NCBI RefSeq assembly: GCF_018968705.1
Contig: NZ_CP076668.1
Coordinates: forward strand, 2,057,001 to 2,121,000
DNA from: Pseudomonas lijiangensis
GTDB lineage: Bacteria; Pseudomonadota; Gammaproteobacteria; Pseudomonadales; Pseudomonadaceae
Direction of reading: 5' to 3'
DNA length: 64,000 bases
The translations under genes were made by a program, and so were the position numbers. Positions 1 to 9,617 of this stretch are shown here, piece after piece. Numbering within the stretch: the stretch's first letter is position 1; the number at the start of each line of letters is the position of its first letter. Below the pieces are notes generated by a model. That model searched no databases and was not told the DNA's origin. It saw only the letters and a list, made by a program, of their open reading frames with translations.

Positions 1-1
1 C

Positions 2-271
2 GATACCGATGCTTTCCAGGCGCTGCGCATCAGCCAGGTGGATGCCTATGGCACCACAGTGGAGACCGCCGGTTACTACGCATCGATGGCGCCTGACCTG
101 TTTCAGGAAGGTGTTCCGGCATTTGCCAGGATCCTGACCGGGCTGGGCATCCGCAAGGATGATCCGCAACTCACTGCTGCCGTCGAGCAGATCATCAAGG
201 ACATGCGCACTGATGGCAGCTACAGCAAGCTGCTTGCCAAATGGCATGTCGACAGCGACAAGCTGGACTGA
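2..271 (+). CDS. Amino-acid ABC transporter substrate-binding protein (3' end only)
   Basis: Only the last 89 codons are in the window; the reading frame is open from base 2. The visible part reads like the C-terminal lobe of a polar-amino-acid periplasmic binding protein (SBP_bac_3 family): a hinge-like stretch with ISQVDAYG, then an alpha-helical end with the family-typical LLAKWHV close. It ends 11 bases before a His/Glu/Gln-type permease and an ATPase on the same strand, so it is probably the ligand receptor of that importer. The substrate cannot be read from the fragment. The coupled gamma-glutamyltransferase-like gene downstream suggests a gamma-glutamyl or amino-acid derivative, which is inference. 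Confidence 0.8.
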   Translation, partial: DTDAFQALRISQVDAYGTTVETAGYYASMAPDLFQEGVPAFARILTGLGIRKDDPQLTAAVEQIIKDMRTDGSYSKLLAKWHVDSDKLD

Positions 272-282
272 GGGGCGGCGCA

Positions 283-1053
283 ATGAACTTCAACTGGGAC
301 GTGTTCTGGCAATACCTCTTGCAACCTAGTGACGTGTATCTCAATGCGCTGTGGCTTACCTGCGTCATCAGTGTTCTGGCGATGGCAATGGGCTGTGTAC
401 TGGGGCTGCTCGCGGCCCTCATGCGTCTCTCCGGGAATCCGCTGCTGCAATACCCTGTGCGGTTTTATGTGTGGCTGATGCGCGGTACACCTCTGCTGGT
501 GCAGATCGTATTCCTGTACACGGCTCTGGCTGCCGGCGGGATATTCCGGTTTCAGGACATTGATCTGGGATGGTTCGTACTGCCGGGCAATATTCAGGCG
601 GCGATCATTGCGCTGGCGTTGAATGAAGGGGCCTATATGGCTGAAATCATTCGCTCGGGCATCGGTGCAATCGACAAGGGCCAGTACGAAGCGGGCCGTT
701 CCCTGGGGATGACGTTTGGCAAGCTGATGCGGCGCATCGTGCTGCCTCAGGCATTTCGCGTCATCGTCCCGCCGATTGGCAACGAGTTCAACGTCATGCT
801 CAAGAACACCACCCTCGTGAGTGTGATTGGCGTGCAGGAACTGCTGCTCAGTACCCAGATGATCACCTCGGCCACTTTCAGGGTTTTTGAGCTGTACCTG
901 GTGGTTGCCATTTACTTCCTGCTGCTGACCACCCTCTGGGGCTTTTTCCAGAGCTGGCTGGAAAGACGTTTCGGTCAGTCGGACCGGCCGAAAGCGGCAG
1001 CATCAAAACGGATGTTCGGCAGCAGTACATCCAGGTTGTTGAGGGGGCGTTGA
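283..1053 (+). CDS. Polar amino-acid ABC transporter permease
   Basis: A 256-residue inner-membrane permease of the HisMQ/GltJK class. It has about five hydrophobic segments and the EAA loop that docks the ATPase (residues about 146-165, beginning EAGRSLGM and followed by LPQAFR). ATG 283 is chosen because GGGGCGG lies just upstream; a longer in-frame reading from 241 would overlap the upstream gene. Only one permease is present, so it either homodimerises or pairs with a permease elsewhere. It lies between the binding protein and the ATPase, with gaps of 11 bases and 1 base, as one operon. Confidence 0.9.
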   Translation: MNFNWDVFWQYLLQPSDVYLNALWLTCVISVLAMAMGCVLGLLAALMRLSGNPLLQYPVRFYVWLMRGTPLLVQIVFLYTALAAGGIFRFQDIDLGWFVLPGNIQAAIIALALNEGAYMAEIIRSGIGAIDKGQYEAGRSLGMTFGKLMRRIVLPQAFRVIVPPIGNEFNVMLKNTTLVSVIGVQELLLSTQMITSATFRVFELYLVVAIYFLLLTTLWGFFQSWLERRFGQSDRPKAAASKRMFGSSTSRLLRGR

Positions 1054-1054
1054 G

Positions 1055-1852
1055 ATGACGAAAACCAGCAAAGACTTCGTGATCGAGGCCATGGACATCC
1101 ACAAGTCGTTCGGGGATCTGGAGATTCTCAAGGGGATTTCCCTGCAGGTGGCGCGGGGTGAGGTGGTGGTGCTGATCGGAGCTTCCGGTTCTGGGAAGAC
1201 CACGTTCATCCGCTGCATCAATCTTCTGGAAGAAATCCAGAGTGGCCGGATCCGCGTCAATGGCGAGCCCATGGGCTACCACGAGGGCAAGGATGGCAGC
1301 CTGATACGTGACAGCGAGCGCAACATCGCCCGGCAGCGCCGCAATATCGGCATGGTCTTTCAGCGTTTCAATCTGTTTCCGCACATGACGGCCCTGGAAA
1401 ACATTATCGAAGCGCCTGTTCAGGTACTGGGTGTAAAACGTGCCGAGGCCATTGAACAGGCCCGGCAATTGCTGGCGCGCGTAGGGCTGGCGGACAAGGC
1501 GGATCACTATCCTTCGATGTTGTCCGGCGGGCAACAGCAGCGGGTGGCGATTGCCCGGACGCTGGCCATGAAACCCCAGGCGATTCTGTTCGATGAGCCC
1601 ACCAGTGCTCTGGACCCCGAGACGGTAGGGGAAGTCTTGCAAGTCATGAAGGAACTGGCCGAGGAGGGCATGACCATGGTGGTTGTCACCCATGAAATGG
1701 GGTTTGCACGGGAAGTGGCGGATCGAGTCGTGGTGCTCGATCAGGGAGAGCTCATCGAGCAAGGCCCGCCTTCACAGATATTCAGCAAGCCGACTCATCC
1801 ACGTACCAGGGCCTTTTTGAGCCGGGTTTTGCCGGAGGCACTCTTATGCTGA
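1055..1852 (+). CDS. Polar amino-acid ABC transporter ATP-binding protein
   Basis: A 265-residue ATPase of the GlnQ/HisP family that powers the importer from the cytoplasmic face. Walker A is GASGSGKTT (residues about 42-50), the Q-loop region is [12 protein letters not shown], the ABC signature is LSGGQQQR, Walker B is AILFDEP, and the switch His is in VTHEMGFA. All catalytic elements are intact. It starts 1 base after the permease stop and its 3' end overlaps the next gene by 7 bases, so translation of the gamma-glutamyltransferase-like gene is probably coupled to it. The substrate is not visible from the sequence. Confidence 0.95.
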   Translation: MTKTSKDFVIEAMDIHKSFGDLEILKGISLQVARGEVVVLIGASGSGKTTFIRCINLLEEIQSGRIRVNGEPMGYHEGKDGSLIRDSERNIARQRRNIGMVFQRFNLFPHMTALENIIEAPVQVLGVKRAEAIEQARQLLARVGLADKADHYPSMLSGGQQQRVAIARTLAMKPQAILFDEPTSALDPETVGEVLQVMKELAEEGMTMVVVTHEMGFAREVADRVVVLDQGELIEQGPPSQIFSKPTHPRTRAFLSRVLPEALLC

Positions 1853-3456
1853 CGTTTTCCGCTCATCAATATCCTTATGCATCCCAGCGCCAGAGTGTCT
1901 TTGCACGCCGTGGCATGGTTGCCGCTTCCCAGCCGCTGGCTGCCGAGGCAGGTATCGAAATCATGCGTAAGGGGGGCAACGCCATTGATGCCGCCATTGC
2001 CACGGCAGCGGCCTTGACGGTGGTCGAGCCCACTGGATGTGGTATCGGTGGTGATGCGTTTGCTCTGGTCTGGGTCAAAGGCCAGTTGCATGGGCTCGAT
2101 GCCAGTGGTCATGCACCCGCGGCTTTGAACATCGATGCCGTCAAGTCGGCCGGCCACACGGAAATGCCTTTGTATGGCTGGACGCCAGTGACCGTATCCG
2201 GTTGCCCGTCGGCCTGGGCCGAACTGTCGACCCGGTTCGGGCGCTTGCCCTTTGCCGATCTGCTGCAACCGGCTATCAGTCTCGCCGAGGAAGGCTTTCC
2301 GGTTTCTCCTGTGGTCGCTCATCAATGGCAGATCGCATTCGAGCAATTCTCCGCCAGACGTGAGCCTGCCATGCAGGCATGGTTCGATACTTTCCTGATC
2401 GATGGCAGAACGCCGAAGGCAGGTGAGATATTCTGTAACCCCGCCCAGGCCCGGACCTTGAGCGAGCTGGCGGCGACCCGTTGCGAAAGCTTTTACCGAG
2501 GCGAAATCGCCCGCCGACTCGATGCCCGGTCACATGCTGACGGTGGCTACCTTCGCCTGACGGACCTGCAGAGCTATCGTCCCCGTTGGGTCGAGCCCAT
2601 CAGCGTCAATTATCGCGGCTATGACGTCTGGGAAATTCCACCCAGCGGTCAGGGCCTGATCGCACTCATGACCCTGCAAATCCTTCAAGGGTTCGAGTTC
2701 GATCACCGGGACAGCCAGCAAACCTGGCACCGCCAGATCGAAGCCCTGAAACTCGCCTACAGTGACGGACTGCACTACATCACCGATCCCGAGTACATGC
2801 GCGTGGCGGTTGCCGATCTGTTGAGCGAAGGCTATGCGCAAAAGCGGCGCGAGCTGATCGACGAAAAAGCCATTGCACCGACACCGGGGGATCCGCATTC
2901 CAGCGGCACCGTCTACCTGGCAACGGCAGACGCCGAGGGCAATATGGTGTCGTTTATCCAGAGCAACTACCACGGCTTCGGGTCCGGCATCGTGCTGCCC
3001 GACAGTGGTATCGCGCTGCAGAACCGTGGCCAGGAATTCAGCCTGGACCCCGGGCATTCTAATGCTCTGGCACCCGGCAAACAGACGTTGCACACGATCA
3101 TTCCGGGATTTCTGACCAGAGAGGGTCAGCCCATCGGGCCGTTCGGGGTCATGGGCGGATACATGCAGCCCCAGGGGCATGTGCAGATGGTGATGAACCT
3201 GGTGGATTTTGGCCTCAACCCGCAATCGGCGCTCGATGCGCCACGCTGGCAATGGCTGGGCGGCATGAAAGTGGGCGTTGAGCCCGCAGCCTCCCGTGAT
3301 CTGGCTCTGTCGCTGGCCAGGAGAGGGCATGAGATCGAGATTGCCTGCGACCTGGTTGATTATGGTCGTGGCCAGATCATCGTGCGCGATCCTGATACCG
3401 GTGTGTTGTGTGGCGGGACGGAACCACGCGCCGACTCGCATATTGCGGTCTGGTAA
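1846..3456 (+). CDS. Gamma-glutamyltransferase family protein
   Basis: A 536-residue member of the gamma-glutamyltranspeptidase (Ntn-hydrolase) family. Visible landmarks are the N-terminal [10 protein letters not shown] and [20 protein letters not shown], and the autoprocessing region near residue 355 where [11 protein letters not shown] carries the expected catalytic Thr, followed later by [12 protein letters not shown]. Family members cleave or transfer gamma-glutamyl groups, or act as cephalosporin/glutaryl acylases. I see no signal peptide, unlike classical periplasmic GGT, so a cytoplasmic role on imported gamma-glutamyl compounds is more likely. It overlaps the ATPase by 7 bases as the last gene of the importer operon. 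Confidence 0.88.
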   Translation: MLTFSAHQYPYASQRQSVFARRGMVAASQPLAAEAGIEIMRKGGNAIDAAIATAAALTVVEPTGCGIGGDAFALVWVKGQLHGLDASGHAPAALNIDAVKSAGHTEMPLYGWTPVTVSGCPSAWAELSTRFGRLPFADLLQPAISLAEEGFPVSPVVAHQWQIAFEQFSARREPAMQAWFDTFLIDGRTPKAGEIFCNPAQARTLSELAATRCESFYRGEIARRLDARSHADGGYLRLTDLQSYRPRWVEPISVNYRGYDVWEIPPSGQGLIALMTLQILQGFEFDHRDSQQTWHRQIEALKLAYSDGLHYITDPEYMRVAVADLLSEGYAQKRRELIDEKAIAPTPGDPHSSGTVYLATADAEGNMVSFIQSNYHGFGSGIVLPDSGIALQNRGQEFSLDPGHSNALAPGKQTLHTIIPGFLTREGQPIGPFGVMGGYMQPQGHVQMVMNLVDFGLNPQSALDAPRWQWLGGMKVGVEPAASRDLALSLARRGHEIEIACDLVDYGRGQIIVRDPDTGVLCGGTEPRADSHIAVW

Positions 3457-4165
3457 GGGCTGGCTTCCCGTAGTTGGCAGGCGCCGGATTTGTTGTATCA
3501 GATCAGACTGATCGGCATCATTCTGGTCGCTTGCCACATATGCCGGGTTATTTTTAACCCGATTGGCCAGCTTTTCACGATTCAATAATGCTCTGCTGTT
3601 TCCTGCTTTTGCAAAGTTGGCAGTCGAGCTGGCGATGCGCCTTCATCCTTGCTGACCCAATCGAGCATCCTTTCTGTTCGGCAGTAGAGTATTTATTCAA
3701 AGAATGACTTTGTCTTGGGATCCTATAATTCTGAACGCTTCAGGAAAGTGGCTGTCAAAGGCGCGCTCAAATCTCCTCTTTTAGCAGATGCCTCAACAGC
3801 CCTCGGTGATGCATTGCCGAAAAACTCTGCACGAAAACCTGACCAGATTGTCCGTTTTTGGCGCGATTCTGATGGCTTCATGCTCATTTTTCGTTTTGTC
3901 CGGCTTTTGTCCGAGCAGGTGTTGATTAAATGGGTGACAGCAATAAGCGCCAATTTAAGTAATAACTAATGCTCAACTGTTGTCAGGGTTGAGAAGGGGA
4001 GGTGGATTTATGGTGTCTGACTTTTGGTCGTCAGCTTTTTGTTATCAGCTTCAATAATTATTAACTTTATCTGGAACGTTTCCGTTTGCTTTTGTTTAAG
4101 TAAGCCTGCCGGCAAGGCTGCAAGTTTTATCGACTTGCATCACTCGGCAACAGGCCATTGAGTTT
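3457..4165. other. Intergenic region between convergent units
   Basis: About 700 bases without a convincing gene. An inverted repeat CGGGTTA-TTTT-TAACCCG lies at 3544-3561 and could form a weak terminator-like hairpin shared by the converging GGT and SolA-type genes, but no U-tract follows on either side. Open frames here (for example 3715-3969) lack a ribosome binding site and any family-like pattern. The region is AT-richer than its neighbours. Confidence 0.5.
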
Positions 4166-5341
4166 TTATTCTTCCAGATTGAAACGCTTCAACGAAAACG
4201 CCGACAAGTCCACATCACTCTTTCCATGAATACACTGTTGGGCCAGTGCCTGCCCAAGTCCGGCGGAATGTTTGAAGCCGTGTCCCGAGCAGGCGGATAC
4301 AACGGTCACGTTTTTAAGGCGTGGGTGTTCATCGATGATGAAGTGGTAATCCGGTGTCACCGTGTAGGCGCATACGGAGGATCTGACGACCCTGGAGGTC
4401 AGTCCGGCTATCTTGCCGCTGACCTGGGTCCTGAACATGTCCTGTTCTTCTGCTGCCGTGATAGTCCGCTCCAGGGTTTCTGGTTGCGAGACGTCGACGT
4501 ATTGCTCGGTGGCCATCTTCATGCTGCCTTCGCCAGCCAGCGGCGGGAAGCCGTAGTTGATATCCACCTCGCCCGGCCCGTGGGTGAGGATGAAGCTGGG
4601 TGAGACGGGCGCGAAGACCGCCTGGTCTTCCAGTTCAAACCAGAACAGCTTTTGCCGGCAGACCCTCAGTAATCGATCAAAAGGCGCTCCGAGCAGGTCG
4701 GCAGACCACATGCCAGCGCTGACGATCACCTTGTTGGCCAGGATCGAGCCTTTATCGGTCGTAATGCGCACGCCTTCGCCATGAGTCTGCAAGTGAGTGA
4801 CGGTTTCGTCTGTCAGGACTTTGGCTCCATGGGCTTTGGCCAGCTGGAGTTGCACGGCAATGCAGCGCTCTGGCCGCACATAACCACCGGCGGGCTCGAA
4901 GTAGCCGATGGCGCTATCCAGTACCGGCGCAAACTGCGGGAATCGCTGGCGAATGGAGGGTGCCGACAGCACTTCGTGCTCCACGCCATAGGCTTGAGCC
5001 AGCTGGATGGTCTTGTGGGTGAAGTCCTGCGGGTCTTGCGGGTCGTAAGCCGGATGGGAGCTCATCACCAGCACGCCGCACTGCTCGAACAGAGACTCGC
5101 CGGACAGCGCCTCCAGATCGCGCCATATGGCGTGAGAGTTGCGCACCAGCGGCAGATATTGTGGGCCTTCACCGACGGAAAGGCGGGTGATGCGCGTATC
5201 ACCGTGGCTGGAGCCATCAGTATGTGGCGGGTTGTGGCGATCCACGCCAATGGCATTGACCCCGGCTTTGGCCAATTGATAAAGGGTTGCCGCGCCCATG
5301 GCTCCCAGGCCCAGAACTGCCACTTCGCACCGTTGTTCCAT
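4166..5341 (-). CDS. SolA-like FAD-dependent N-methyl amino-acid oxidase
   Basis: A 391-residue flavoprotein of the monomeric sarcosine oxidase / N-methyl-tryptophan oxidase family. It has an N-terminal Rossmann motif (VLGLGAMGAATLYQLA) and the signature Arg/His loop GSSHGDTRITR. Near residue 320 is CAYTVTPD, matching the family position of the Cys that binds FAD covalently. The expected reaction is oxidative demethylation of an N-methyl amino acid, giving formaldehyde and H2O2. A glycine-oxidase-like or pipecolate-oxidase-like substrate is also possible. It stands downstream of and codirectional with the second amino-acid importer, about 380 bases away, so a catabolic link is plausible. Confidence 0.88.
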   Translation of the reverse strand: MEQRCEVAVLGLGAMGAATLYQLAKAGVNAIGVDRHNPPHTDGSSHGDTRITRLSVGEGPQYLPLVRNSHAIWRDLEALSGESLFEQCGVLVMSSHPAYDPQDPQDFTHKTIQLAQAYGVEHEVLSAPSIRQRFPQFAPVLDSAIGYFEPAGGYVRPERCIAVQLQLAKAHGAKVLTDETVTHLQTHGEGVRITTDKGSILANKVIVSAGMWSADLLGAPFDRLLRVCRQKLFWFELEDQAVFAPVSPSFILTHGPGEVDINYGFPPLAGEGSMKMATEQYVDVSQPETLERTITAAEEQDMFRTQVSGKIAGLTSRVVRSSVCAYTVTPDYHFIIDEHPRLKNVTVVSACSGHGFKHSAGLGQALAQQCIHGKSDVDLSAFSLKRFNLEE

Positions 5342-5720
5342 CTGCAGGCCGCCTCGAAAAAGCGCTTATTTCAGAGAACCAGTGCATTTGAGGCAACAGT
5401 CAAAAAGGCATAAGCACAGGCCTGAACTGCATAGTCTTGTCGAATCGGTGGGTAAGGGGAGGGCGTGCAAAAAACTTCACACCGTCGATGATTTTTGACT
5501 TGCGCTCCCCTGTGTTTTTCAGGTTCGGATTTTTTGAAAAGTTGTCCACGGAAAACGTGGGTATGTCTGTGGGTAACTTTTTGTAAGCCACGTTCTACGT
5601 GGCCTGTGGCTGTGTGGTTATTTTATGAACAGCTCATGAAATGTACCTGTCCCGTGACCTTTGGAGGGCTGAAAATGGATCCTGAATTCGCGAATAAGCG
5701 CACAGAATCCGATTATTTTT
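5342..5720. other. Intergenic region with a small palindrome
   Basis: No supported gene. GCCACGT-TCT-ACGTGGC at 5587-5603 forms a strong short hairpin, and a second ACGTGG-containing element lies close by. It may be a transcription terminator or processing site downstream of the minus-strand permease operon, but no U-tract follows it. Confidence 0.4.
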
Positions 5721-6407
5721 TCAGCTTTTTTTCGCGCTTCCGGCGCCCGTGAGTCGATTGGCCATCAGGTCCAGTGCCGAGCAGATGATGAAGTACACCA
5801 GAGCGATGAACAGGAAAATCTCCGTGGGATACACCATGACCCGGTTGCTGACCTGTGTGGCCACGAACGACAGCTCACCGACGCCGATCACATAGGCCAG
5901 CGAGGTATCTTTTATCAGGGAGATCCATTGATTGAGGAACGAAGGCAGCATGATCGGCAGTGCCTGGGGCAGGATGATCAGGCGCAGTACTTGCCACGGG
6001 CTCATGCCCAGCGCCTTGGCGGCCGCCCATTGGCCTGAAGACAGGCTGAGGATGCCCGAGTGGACGGAGTGCGCCAGGTAGGCGCCACCAATCAGCGAGA
6101 GGGCGCAGACCACGGTGAACAAGGCCGGGACATCGATCTTGAACAGGATCGGCAGCAGGAAGTAGGTCCAGAAAATCAGCATCACCACCGGAATGGCGCG
6201 AAAGAAACCCAGCACGCCCAGCAATACCCAGCGTGTCCGGCCGCGCACCAGCACCAGAGCCACCCCCAGCACCAGGCCCAATGCGGCGGCCAGAATGCCT
6301 GACAGCAAGCTTAGGATCAGCGTCAGTGCCGCACCGCCCAATGGCCCGTCCGGGTACGCGCCCACCATTAGGTAGGCGAAGTTGTCGCTTATGACTGAAA
6401 AGTCCAT
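5721..6407 (-). CDS. Amino-acid ABC transporter permease (second importer, distal)
   Basis: A 228-residue HisM/GltK-type permease with hydrophobic segments and an EAA-like loop (AAKALGMSPWQVLRLIILPQA). The motif SLIKDTSLAYVIGVGEL is typical of the C-terminal part of this family. Its start lies 2 bases after the stop of the upstream permease, so the two are translated together and probably form a heterodimeric channel. Unlike the first importer, no ATPase gene is visible in this operon, so the pair must use an ATPase encoded elsewhere, possibly the one at 1055-1852 (inference). Confidence 0.9.
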   Translation of the reverse strand: MDFSVISDNFAYLMVGAYPDGPLGGAALTLILSLLSGILAAALGLVLGVALVLVRGRTRWVLLGVLGFFRAIPVVMLIFWTYFLLPILFKIDVPALFTVVCALSLIGGAYLAHSVHSGILSLSSGQWAAAKALGMSPWQVLRLIILPQALPIMLPSFLNQWISLIKDTSLAYVIGVGELSFVATQVSNRVMVYPTEIFLFIALVYFIICSALDLMANRLTGAGSAKKS

Positions 6408-6409
6408 GG

Positions 6410-7150
6410 TCAGGCCGCTCCCTGGCGATAACGCTTGCTGTGCTGGATCATCTGGCCGATGGCTTCGATCAGAGCGATGCTCACGATATACAGCAAGGTC
6501 GCGATACCGAAGGCCTGGAAAGCCTTGAAGGTTTCGGTTTCGACCTGACGCGAGGCATAGGACAGTTCGGCCAGGCCGATGGCCATGGTCAGCGACGAGT
6601 TTTTCAGCACATTCATGTATTGCCCCAGCAATGGCCCAAGCGCCGTGCGCACGGCCTGAGGCAGCACGACATAACGCCAGACCTGCGCGGGGCGAAGCCC
6701 CAGAGCCTGTCCGGCAATACGCTGCTGGGTGCGTACCGACGCGACACCGGCACGAAACTCTTCGGCAATGAACGCACTGCTATAGAGCATCAGGCCCCAG
6801 AAACCGGCAAGGAACTCGAATGACGGCCATTCGATCAGCAGGCCGGCCAGGTTCACTTCGTGAGGCATGTTCAGCCAGCTGACCAGCGCTTCGGGCAACA
6901 GGGCGCTGACCCCGAAGTACCAGAAGAACAACTGCACCAGCAGAGGCGTATTGCGAAACAGCGACAGATAGCCCCGTGCAGGCCAGGACCAGAGACGCGA
7001 AGAGGAAATCCGTGCCAGGCAGACAAGGAAGCCAAGCGCTGTGGCGCTCAGGCAGACCAGGATCGACAGGCCTAGCGTGAGCAGAAATCCATCGAACAAC
7101 AAATGCAGGTATTGCGGGCCCAGCAGTTCACCGAACATCAGATGCAACAT
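6410..7150 (-). CDS. Amino-acid ABC transporter permease (second importer, proximal)
   Basis: A 246-residue inner-membrane permease of the GltJ/HisQ class. The family motifs FRNTPLLVQLFFWYFG (residues about 65-80) and IAGQALGLRPAQVWRYVVLPQA, which is the ATPase-docking EAA loop, are intact. It is the first of two adjacent permeases, downstream of the binding-protein gene and separated from it by a 67-base gap holding a hairpin. That layout usually gives more binding protein than permease. Confidence 0.9.
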   Translation of the reverse strand: MLHLMFGELLGPQYLHLLFDGFLLTLGLSILVCLSATALGFLVCLARISSSRLWSWPARGYLSLFRNTPLLVQLFFWYFGVSALLPEALVSWLNMPHEVNLAGLLIEWPSFEFLAGFWGLMLYSSAFIAEEFRAGVASVRTQQRIAGQALGLRPAQVWRYVVLPQAVRTALGPLLGQYMNVLKNSSLTMAIGLAELSYASRQVETETFKAFQAFGIATLLYIVSIALIEAIGQMIQHSKRYRQGAA

Positions 7151-7167
7151 CCATCCAGAATTGAAAG

Positions 7168-7194
7168 AGCCCGCCGGGTTGTCCGCAGCGGGCT
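7168..7194 (-). terminator. Hairpin between binding-protein and permease genes
   Basis: AGCCCGC (7168-7174) pairs with GCGGGCT (7188-7194) across a 13-base loop, in the gap between the binding-protein stop and the first permease start. No long U-tract follows in the minus direction. It is therefore more likely an attenuator or mRNA-stabilising stem that lowers permease expression than a full terminator. Confidence 0.45.
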
Positions 7195-7217
7195 ACCGAG
7201 AAACGGGTCGCTCGGGA

Positions 7218-8024
7218 TCAGCTCTTGTCACCGATCTTGAACAGACGGGCCAGAGGTGTCGGGGTGTTCGGGCCGAACCAGGTGTCATAGATCTTCTGTG
7301 CCTGCCCCTTGGATTCCAGCTCTACCAGCGTCTGGTTGACGAACTCGGTCAGTGCGGTTTCGCCTTTCGGAATTCCGACTCCGATCAGGTCATTGGAAAT
7401 GGTGAAGGGCGGGACTTCGTATTTGTCCTTGTCCGGCACATTGGCCAGCAGACCGATCAGTTTTGGACCGTCTTGAGTGATGGCCTGCACGTTACCGTTG
7501 CGCAATGCGGTAAAGGCAAAAGGCGTATCATCGTAGGCAATGACTTTTGCGCCGGGGAATTTCTCGCGCAGCACGCCTTCGTTGACGGTGCCCTTGTCGA
7601 CGCCCACACGCCATTTGTTCAGGTCATCCTGATTCTTGAGCGTGCCTTTCTTGACGATGAACTGCTGGCCCGAGGAAAAGTAGGGGATGCTGAAGTTCAC
7701 CTGCTCGGCCCGTTCCGGGGTGATGGTGAAATTGGCCAGAACCAGATCGACCTTGTTGGCGACCAATAGCGGCACCCGGTTTGCAGGGTTTGTGGGTTGC
7801 AATTGCAGCTTCACACCCAGTTTGTCGGCGATGGCCTTGGCGTAATCCACATCCAGGCCCTCTATTTGCTTGCTTTTTGCATCTACAAAACCGAACGGCG
7901 GATTGCTGTCGAAAGCAGCGACCCTCAAGACACCGGATTTTTTGATGTCTTCCAGGCGGTCGGCGTGAGCCAGACCCGAGAGCACGGCGAGGGACAGGGC
8001 AGTAATGGCAGTCAATTTTTTCAT
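7218..8024 (-). CDS. Amino-acid ABC transporter periplasmic substrate-binding protein
   Basis: A 268-residue SBP_bac_3 protein. It has a signal peptide with a cut near ALA-HA (residues about 20-22) and the opening DIKKSGVLRVAAFDSNPPFGFVD, in which the FGF/D pocket edge is typical of amino-acid binders. Later motifs VDYAKAIADKLG, VDLVLANFTITPERAEQVNFS and WRVGVDKGT are all family-standard. It is the first gene of the minus-strand importer operon and is followed by two permeases. The 550-base gap to hrpS holds its promoter. The ligand is not determinable by eye; the nearby SolA-like oxidase makes an amino acid or N-methyl amino acid plausible. Confidence 0.93.
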   Translation of the reverse strand: MKKLTAITALSLAVLSGLAHADRLEDIKKSGVLRVAAFDSNPPFGFVDAKSKQIEGLDVDYAKAIADKLGVKLQLQPTNPANRVPLLVANKVDLVLANFTITPERAEQVNFSIPYFSSGQQFIVKKGTLKNQDDLNKWRVGVDKGTVNEGVLREKFPGAKVIAYDDTPFAFTALRNGNVQAITQDGPKLIGLLANVPDKDKYEVPPFTISNDLIGVGIPKGETALTEFVNQTLVELESKGQAQKIYDTWFGPNTPTPLARLFKIGDKS

Positions 8025-8576
8025 GAGTTCTCAACACTTTATGGATGATTCTGGTGACGAGTGTTGCAGCTCACGGATGATCTTAAAAAGAATATAAAGG
8101 AATCTTGTAATTCTTTTTTGGAATATTAAGGTGCATGTGCTCCTTTTCATGCAGGGAGCGTCACAGGGCGCTTCTGCGTGCAGTTGTTAGACGCGCAGGA
8201 CATGTATATGAATCAAGGCGAAAGATGTGCCAGAAATATACGACGGTTTTATTACGCGTTCGGAAAACCGAATAAGAATGCACTTTCCCTACCATAAACG
8301 GCCGGGCTCTTAAACGACTTGCAAAGTTGCAAATTCGCCTCGGTGCAATGATGCTTTCGTCTCGGTTTTTACATGCTGTCTGCCATCCCGGTGTCTTTAC
8401 CAAGAAATCAATGGTTTTAATAGAAAATCAAAACGAGATAATTGCTGGACGTTAATTTAAAGTACCCGTTTCGCGGCGCAGGTCGTCGACAGAGTGTCGA
8501 GATTCGTCTGCGAGGGTATTCCTGACATTCGGCGGAAGTGTTTATCATCGCAAGGAGATGGATGGATGAGGGCTTT
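8025..8576. other. Divergent intergenic region upstream of hrpS
   Basis: About 550 bases separating the left flank from the type III island. It is AT-rich and must contain the promoters of both the minus-strand importer and hrpS. I see no hrp box (GGAACC/CCAC) and no clear sigma-54 site. No tRNA or integrase remnant is visible at this island edge. Confidence 0.5.
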
Positions 8577-9500
8577 ATGAATACTGACTCTTCGCAGATG
8601 GAGCATGAGGTCCTCGATATCTTTGGCACGCTGCAGTCGTTTATCCGCAAGGCGGCTCCGCTCAATGTCGACATGGTGCTGGAGGGGGAGACGGGCACCG
8701 GCAAGGACACCCTGGCACGACGCATTCACCAGCTGTCGGGTCGCGAAGGCCCTCTGGTCGCACTCAACTGTGCTGCCGTGCCCGAGCAACTTGCCGAGAG
8801 TGAGCTTTTCGGGGTCATGGCGGGGGCATACACCGGCGCATCCAAGTCGCGGGCAGGCTATATAGAAGCGTCCCACAACGGGACGCTCTATCTGGATGAA
8901 ATCGACAGCATGCCGTTGCTGCTCCAGGCCAAGCTGCTGCGTGTGCTGGAAATGCGCGGAATAGAGCGCTTGGGCTCGACACGTTTCGTGTCCCTGAACC
9001 TGCGTGTGATCGTCGCGACACAGACACCGCTGGAAAAACTGGTAGAGGAGGGCAAGTTTCGGCGAGATCTGTTTTTTCGCCTGAACGTCATCAAGATCCA
9101 GTTGCCTACCCTGCGTTCGCGCCTTGACCATCTTCCTTCGTTGTTCGAGCGCTTCGTCATGGAGACGGCTCAAAAACACCATCAGCCGATTCCCCAGCGC
9201 GACCCTGCCGTGCTCAATCGCCTGCTCAGCCACCGCTGGCCCGGCAATATCCGCGAGCTTAAATGTGCAGCCGAGCGTTTCGTGCTGGGCATGTCACCGC
9301 TGGGCACCGACGAAGATCCGCACCTGGAAGGCAATGTTCCTCTCAAGGGTTATCTTCGCCAGTTCGAAAAGGCTCTCATCCAGGATTGTCTGTCGCGTCA
9401 TCCCAAGTGTATCGAGTCCGTGATCAGTGAACTGGGCATTCCCCGACGCACCCTTTATCACCGCATGAAAAGCCTCAGTATCAACTCGCCGGAGCCGTAG
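8577..9500 (+). CDS. hrpS: HrpS, sigma-54 enhancer-binding activator of hrpL
   Basis: A 307-residue bacterial enhancer-binding protein with no N-terminal receiver domain, as in HrpR/HrpS. Walker A is GETGTGKD (about residues 36-43). The sigma-54 contact loop reads GAYTGA, a variant of GAFTGA; Walker B is TLYLDEID. FRRDLFFRLNV, the sensor-II region WPGNIRELK and a C-terminal Fis-type helix-turn-helix (IPRRTLYHRMK) follow. It should activate hrpL with RpoN and be inhibited by HrpV. No hrpR lies beside it, unlike in P. syringae, so it presumably works as a homo-oligomer as in Erwinia. The start could also be ATG 8562, which has AAGGAG 4 bases upstream; 8577 has GAGG at 5 bases. Confidence 0.93.
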   Translation: MNTDSSQMEHEVLDIFGTLQSFIRKAAPLNVDMVLEGETGTGKDTLARRIHQLSGREGPLVALNCAAVPEQLAESELFGVMAGAYTGASKSRAGYIEASHNGTLYLDEIDSMPLLLQAKLLRVLEMRGIERLGSTRFVSLNLRVIVATQTPLEKLVEEGKFRRDLFFRLNVIKIQLPTLRSRLDHLPSLFERFVMETAQKHHQPIPQRDPAVLNRLLSHRWPGNIRELKCAAERFVLGMSPLGTDEDPHLEGNVPLKGYLRQFEKALIQDCLSRHPKCIESVISELGIPRRTLYHRMKSLSINSPEP

Positions 9501-9534
9501 TTTTTTATTTACTTCCTCATTCGTGCGTTCGCAT

Positions 9535-9562
9535 GGAACCGCTTCTGAAAATCGACCACTCA
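9535..9562 (+). promoter_or_regulatory. hrp box (HrpL promoter) for the hrpA operon
   Basis: GGAACC at 9535-9540, a 15-base spacer and CCACTCA at 9556-9562 match the HrpL sigma-factor consensus. It lies 55 bases upstream of hrpA and should drive hrpA-hrpZ-hrpB-hrcJ-hrpD-hrpE. Confidence 0.93.
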
Positions 9563-9617
9563 ATGTTCGAACACCAATTCGGTGTCCAAACCATCTCGAT
9601 GATCAGGAGTAATAACT

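Noticed and set aside
3715..3969. 84-codon open frame in the gap after the gamma-glutamyltransferase gene
   Set aside because: No ribosome binding site, no family pattern, and an overlapping frame on the other strand is equally open.
8025..8576. Search for tRNA gene, integrase remnant or attachment repeats at the left island edge
   Set aside because: No cloverleaf-like gene or coding remnant could be made out by eye.
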